A program made the position numbers and the translations under genes. A DNA stretch of 64,000 nt from Tropicibacter sp. R16_0 (lineage in GTDB: Bacteria; Pseudomonadota; Alphaproteobacteria; Rhodobacterales; Rhodobacteraceae). Below the pieces are notes generated by a model. That model was given only the letters and a program-made list of their open reading frames with translations, was not told the origin of the DNA and made no database searches. Position 1 is the stretch's first letter. Every line of letters begins with the position of its first letter. The stretch lies in the NCBI RefSeq assembly GCF_017743935.1, contig NZ_JAGHRE010000016.1, positions 1 through 64,000 of the forward strand, given 5' to 3'. Shown here one piece after another: positions 61,241 to 64,000 of the stretch.

Positions 61241-62563
61241 CTATTGACCGCCACCTTTGACTTCGTACTTCAGTCCCTTGGCAGTGCCCTGGGCGAAACC
61301 ACGCCAATAGCTGTGGTCTTCCTTGGGGGTGCCATCTTCGTTCATGGACCAAACACCTGCGTTTGAATCCTCAACCAGATCAAGATAGGCGGCTTTGTCC
61401 GCGTCACCTTTCAAATGATTGTCCATCCACGCCGTGACAAAGTGTTGAGCGATGTTATTCATGCGCACAGTGTCCCACACGGGATCAGAGTAATGCTCTG
61501 AAATATTGAACCCCTTGTCTTCGCTGAAGTAGTAGCTCTCTTTCGGGGCGGGAATGGGGGCCGCAGTGTTATGCCCACCGTTCACATAAGTCAGCAAGGC
61601 ATGAGACATGTCCGAGGCCTGCTCCCAGATTGCGCGCACCCCATTTTCATAAAGCGACGTGTCATCCTGCGACCCTGCGATGAACAGCATCGGGATCTGG
61701 ATGCCTGCCAGGCCTTCTGCATTCCAGAAGCCGGTGTTCATTCCCCATGGGCCGATGGCTACGGCTGTTTTCACACGCGCATCCGGCAATGAATTGTGGG
61801 TTTCGCTACCCGCCTGGTGGATGCCAAGCGTGCCATGTGGACCACCCCAGGGATACGCAACAGATGCTTCTGTTACGCCGCCACCAGCGGTAACAATCGC
61901 GCCATAGCCCCCCATCGAATAGCCGATGATCCCGGCATTGCTGGCGTCATAGAGCCCGGCAAAGGCCCCGCCGTCGTCAGCCATGGCCGCCATTTCATTG
62001 AGCACAAAGAGCTGATCGAGGGAGCGGTTTACAAGCGTTGATCCAAACGCGGCCTGGGTGCGGTACGTGCTGTCCGTGTGATCAATTGACACGACCACAT
62101 AGCCTTTGGACGCCAGGTTTTCCGCCAGATGGGACATCAAGAACCGGTTGCCGGGATACCCGTGGCTTATCAGGATCAGCGGGTAGCCCTGCCCCGCTGG
62201 GGCCGCATCCCGCACCGCTTGACCGACCAGTGTTACCTCTGTGACACCGTCGCGCAGGAAAGCGTTAAAGCTCTGCTCTCCTGTCGCTCCAGCCTCGGCG
62301 GGATACCACATCTCGACTGTCAGGGGGCGATCATAGGTGGGAAGCTCGGCCGGTTTGTCTGCGGCCGGATCAATGGACAGGATGTCGATCTGATTGGGGT
62401 TCACCAGCTCAAGCTGACGCACCCCGACGTTCAATTCACCATACGCGGCCAATTCTGGCGCATTCGGCAATTGAGTATCGATCCGGTTCTCAGCCATGAG
62501 GGCGCTCCCTGCAAACGCAGTCACAACTGCAAACGATAACGTCATGGAAGTATTGCGTGTCAA
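61241..62563 (-). CDS. Exported alpha/beta hydrolase
   Basis: 440 residues with a signal peptide (MTRNTSMTLSFAVVTAFAGSALMA). Alpha/beta hydrolase fold: oxyanion-side HGYPGNRF, nucleophile elbow GYSMGGYG (Ser), and C-terminal His in YVNGGHNT with an acid in AGSQDDTS. The HGYPG oxyanion motif and the GYSMGG elbow occur in the dienelactone hydrolase/platelet-activating-factor acetylhydrolase group, also seen in polyester-degrading enzymes. Substrate unknown; likely periplasmic ester hydrolysis. It appears monocistronic. Confidence 0.88.
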   Translation of the reverse strand: MTRNTSMTLSFAVVTAFAGSALMAENRIDTQLPNAPELAAYGELNVGVRQLELVNPNQIDILSIDPAADKPAELPTYDRPLTVEMWYPAEAGATGEQSFNAFLRDGVTEVTLVGQAVRDAAPAGQGYPLILISHGYPGNRFLMSHLAENLASKGYVVVSIDHTDSTYRTQAAFGSTLVNRSLDQLFVLNEMAAMADDGGAFAGLYDASNAGIIGYSMGGYGAIVTAGGGVTEASVAYPWGGPHGTLGIHQAGSETHNSLPDARVKTAVAIGPWGMNTGFWNAEGLAGIQIPMLFIAGSQDDTSLYENGVRAIWEQASDMSHALLTYVNGGHNTAAPIPAPKESYYFSEDKGFNISEHYSDPVWDTVRMNNIAQHFVTAWMDNHLKGDADKAAYLDLVEDSNAGVWSMNEDGTPKEDHSYWRGFAQGTAKGLKYEVKGGGQ

Positions 62564-62980
62564 AGTCTTTGTCCTCCAAAAAAAAGGCTAACCAGCAGAA
62601 TGGTTTCGACCACACCAGCGGGGTCGAGTTGTTCAAATAAGATACTCCAGATTGAGTAGTCGTCCAGACAAGTCACTCGTGACGCAGGGGCGCTTGTCGG
62701 TATTTCCGCGCCAGAGACGGTTGCACCTTTCCTGCGCGGTTAGAAGATCTGGATCTTGGGCCGCTGCAAAAGAAGTCGACGCTCGCAATCATAGCATGCC
62801 GACGGAGCCAAGAACTCTGGCCGTCTGATCAGAGGCTATACAACGTCCGTTTCCAGCGCAGAGACGACATTGGTTGTTCTTCTCGCGGCCGTTGCGTCGG
62901 TGGTCCGTCACTCGCCCAAGGCCAATTTCTCTGATACCAACTGACCGGCAACCTAGAGAAAAAGAGGTTTCAAGCGCAGG
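62564..62980. other. Intergenic region between the hydrolase and nitrilase genes
   Basis: 417 nt without a supported gene, repeat or terminator. Short frames on both strands are interrupted and show no signal peptide, motif or ribosome site. Its AT-richer left end probably holds the hydrolase promoter. Confidence 0.5.
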
Positions 62981-63775
62981 CTAGACACTACTCACATTCA
63001 GCCGCTTACGATCGATCAGATAGGGAAGTCGTGCTTGGGCAGCTGCCACCTTGTCCAGTTGCAGTGTCCCATAGATGACCTGTGCTTCCGCTTTTGCACG
63101 CACCAGTTCCTGGCCATCCGGCGTTGCGATAAAGCTTTGACCCAGAAAGGTCATGCCATGTTCGCTACCGGCGCTGTTTGCATAGGCAAGAAAGACACCA
63201 TTTTCGTAAGCCCGCGTCGGGATCATGCGGTGTGCCACCCATTCCCACTGAGCGCCGAGGGCAGTCGGCACAAGGACAAGCTCTGCCCCCATCGAGGCCA
63301 CATGCCGTGCGGTTTCCGGGAACTCGGCATCATAGCAAATCAGCGTTGCGATCCGCACACCACGGTAAGTGAAAAGTTCGCACCCTGTTCCGGGTGTGAA
63401 GTGATCCCCTTCGAAACCCGGAGGAATGGCCAGCTTGCGGTGACCGCCCAACCGCGTGCCATCCGGCCCGATGCATTGCGCCGAATTGAAGATCACCTCT
63501 CCTTCAGCTTCGGGGAACCCATAGTGGATTGCGACGCCGTGGGTTTTGGCCAGTTCCGCTATAGCTTTGGCAATCGCACCGTCTGCAGGTTCGGCGCGTG
63601 CTGCGACGTGCTCACCAATGTTGTAGCCACTGGCAAAAAGCTCGGGCAGGACCAAAAGGTCGGCACCTTCGGCGGCAACCCCGGGCATCACGCTCGACAA
63701 CCAATCCATGCGATCACGCACCGAGGGCAATTCTGCCGGTGATTGACCAACAGCAAGTCGAAACGAGCGGCCCAT
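62981..63775 (-). CDS. Carbon-nitrogen hydrolase (nitrilase superfamily)
   Basis: 264 residues. The catalytic triad is complete: E45 (LLVLPELF), K114 (GGHRKLAIP) and C147 (LICYDAEFPE). It should hydrolyse an amide or nitrile. The short form and start (FRLAVGQSPAELPSVRDRMDWL) are like omega-amidase/aliphatic amidase subgroups. It starts 2 nt after the stop of the M24-fold gene on the same strand, so the two form an operon and may act on the same nitrogen compound. Confidence 0.93.
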   Translation of the reverse strand: MGRSFRLAVGQSPAELPSVRDRMDWLSSVMPGVAAEGADLLVLPELFASGYNIGEHVAARAEPADGAIAKAIAELAKTHGVAIHYGFPEAEGEVIFNSAQCIGPDGTRLGGHRKLAIPPGFEGDHFTPGTGCELFTYRGVRIATLICYDAEFPETARHVASMGAELVLVPTALGAQWEWVAHRMIPTRAYENGVFLAYANSAGSEHGMTFLGQSFIATPDGQELVRAKAEAQVIYGTLQLDKVAAAQARLPYLIDRKRLNVSSV

Positions 63776-63777
63776 CC

Positions 63778-64000
63778 TCAGCTATCCGTGACCAACAACG
63801 TGCGGGGGTATTCGGTGATGTAGTCAAATCCCGTCTCTGTCACCACAACTGAATCGCCAATCCGCCCTGCCGTCACCCCATCGACCGAGATACCTCCATC
63901 GACCGCAAAGGTCATGCCTGGCTGCAAGATGGTGGTGTCACCGGCCTTCAACTCTGGTGCCTCCAAATAGGCCACACCGATCGACCGCCCGGTGCGATAG
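63778..64000 (-). CDS. M24-fold (Xaa-Pro peptidase/creatinase-like) protein, C-terminal part
   Basis: The last about 73 residues of a creatinase/aminopeptidase P-fold protein; the rest lies outside the window. TILQPGMTFAVDGGISVDGVTAGRIGDSVVVTETG aligns with the usual M24 ending, but the two metal-binding glutamates (in I-E-P-G and R-I-E-D) are replaced by D (AVDGG) and G (RIGDS). That points to a non-metal creatinase-like hydrolase rather than a peptidase. It directly precedes the nitrilase-family gene in the same operon. Confidence 0.75.
   Translation of the reverse strand, partial: YRTGRSIGVAYLEAPELKAGDTTILQPGMTFAVDGGISVDGVTAGRIGDSVVVTETGFDYITEYPRTLLVTDS

Noticed and set aside
427-63000. 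tRNA, rRNA, riboswitch or CRISPR elements in the intergenic regions.
   Set aside because: No cloverleaf-like element with a CCA-type end, rRNA-like sequence, known aptamer core or regular repeat-spacer array was recognised by eye.

Overview
The window is about 64 kb of a high-GC alphaproteobacterial chromosome. It looks like a Rhodobacterales member of the Roseobacter group, close to Ruegeria/Silicibacter by gene order and protein style (this placement is inference). Indicators are a complete Rhodobacter-type gene transfer agent (GTA) structural cluster, a split PDH E1 with a lipoyl domain on the beta subunit, an acid-tailed ribosomal protein bL9, tandem Gram-negative porins and a LuxR/LuxI pair. 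Coding density is high. I see no rRNA, tRNA, CRISPR array or insertion sequence.

Layout. 0-23 kb is core metabolism and envelope: the 5' part of lpdA, a DUF924 protein, an MFS transporter, queA, a large AsmA/YhdP-like protein, a PrxQ peroxiredoxin, a hemerythrin-like protein, a glutathionyl-hydroquinone reductase-like GST, an SDR, a DUF455 protein, an M23 peptidase with a bactofilin, a DUF3179 protein, two cyclophilins, pgk, ftsB, then pdhA-pdhB-small ORF-pdhC and cysE. 24.1-38.2 kb is the GTA cluster on the minus strand (gp1 to gp15, all reading frames open). 38.4-44.7 kb is a fatty-acid/envelope block on the same strand (fabD, fabG, acpP, a GNAT, a HisA-like paralogue, fabF, mltG). 44.9-53.9 kb is mixed: a cytochrome b561-YceI fusion, a separate YceI, a divergent HxlR regulator/methyltransferase pair, rpsF-rpsR-rplI, tspO, a CIA30 protein, a lytic transglycosylase lipoprotein and aqpZ. 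54.1-56.4 kb is a quorum-sensing operon (44-aa ORF, XRE regulator, luxR, luxI with a long C-terminal tail). 56.5-64 kb holds tig, two porins, an alpha/beta hydrolase, a nitrilase-family amidohydrolase and the end of an M24-fold protein.

How parts work together. LpdA (E3) at the left edge and PdhABC (E1/E2) at 18.8-22.8 kb form one pyruvate dehydrogenase complex although 18 kb apart. Both promoter regions carry the same palindrome, TAGTTTA-N4-TAAACTA, which suggests one shared repressor. FabD, FabG, AcpP and FabF form the fatty-acid elongation set, and MltG overlaps FabF by one base. The GTA genes encode terminase, portal, protease, capsid, connectors and tail but no integrase, replication or lysis genes, as expected of a domesticated particle.

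Most interesting signals. (1) Upstream of GTA gp1 there is a near-consensus sigma-70 promoter followed within about 60 nt by a strong intrinsic terminator, with an 11-codon ORF running into the hairpin; this could be an attenuation or antitermination switch for GTA expression. (2) The shared lpdA/pdhA operator, whose 12-nt core also occurs upstream of luxI. (3) The XRE-LuxR-LuxI operon headed by a translationally coupled 44-aa ORF. (4) A HisA paralogue with altered catalytic residues inside the fab block. (5) A small secreted-protein gene interrupted by one in-frame stop.
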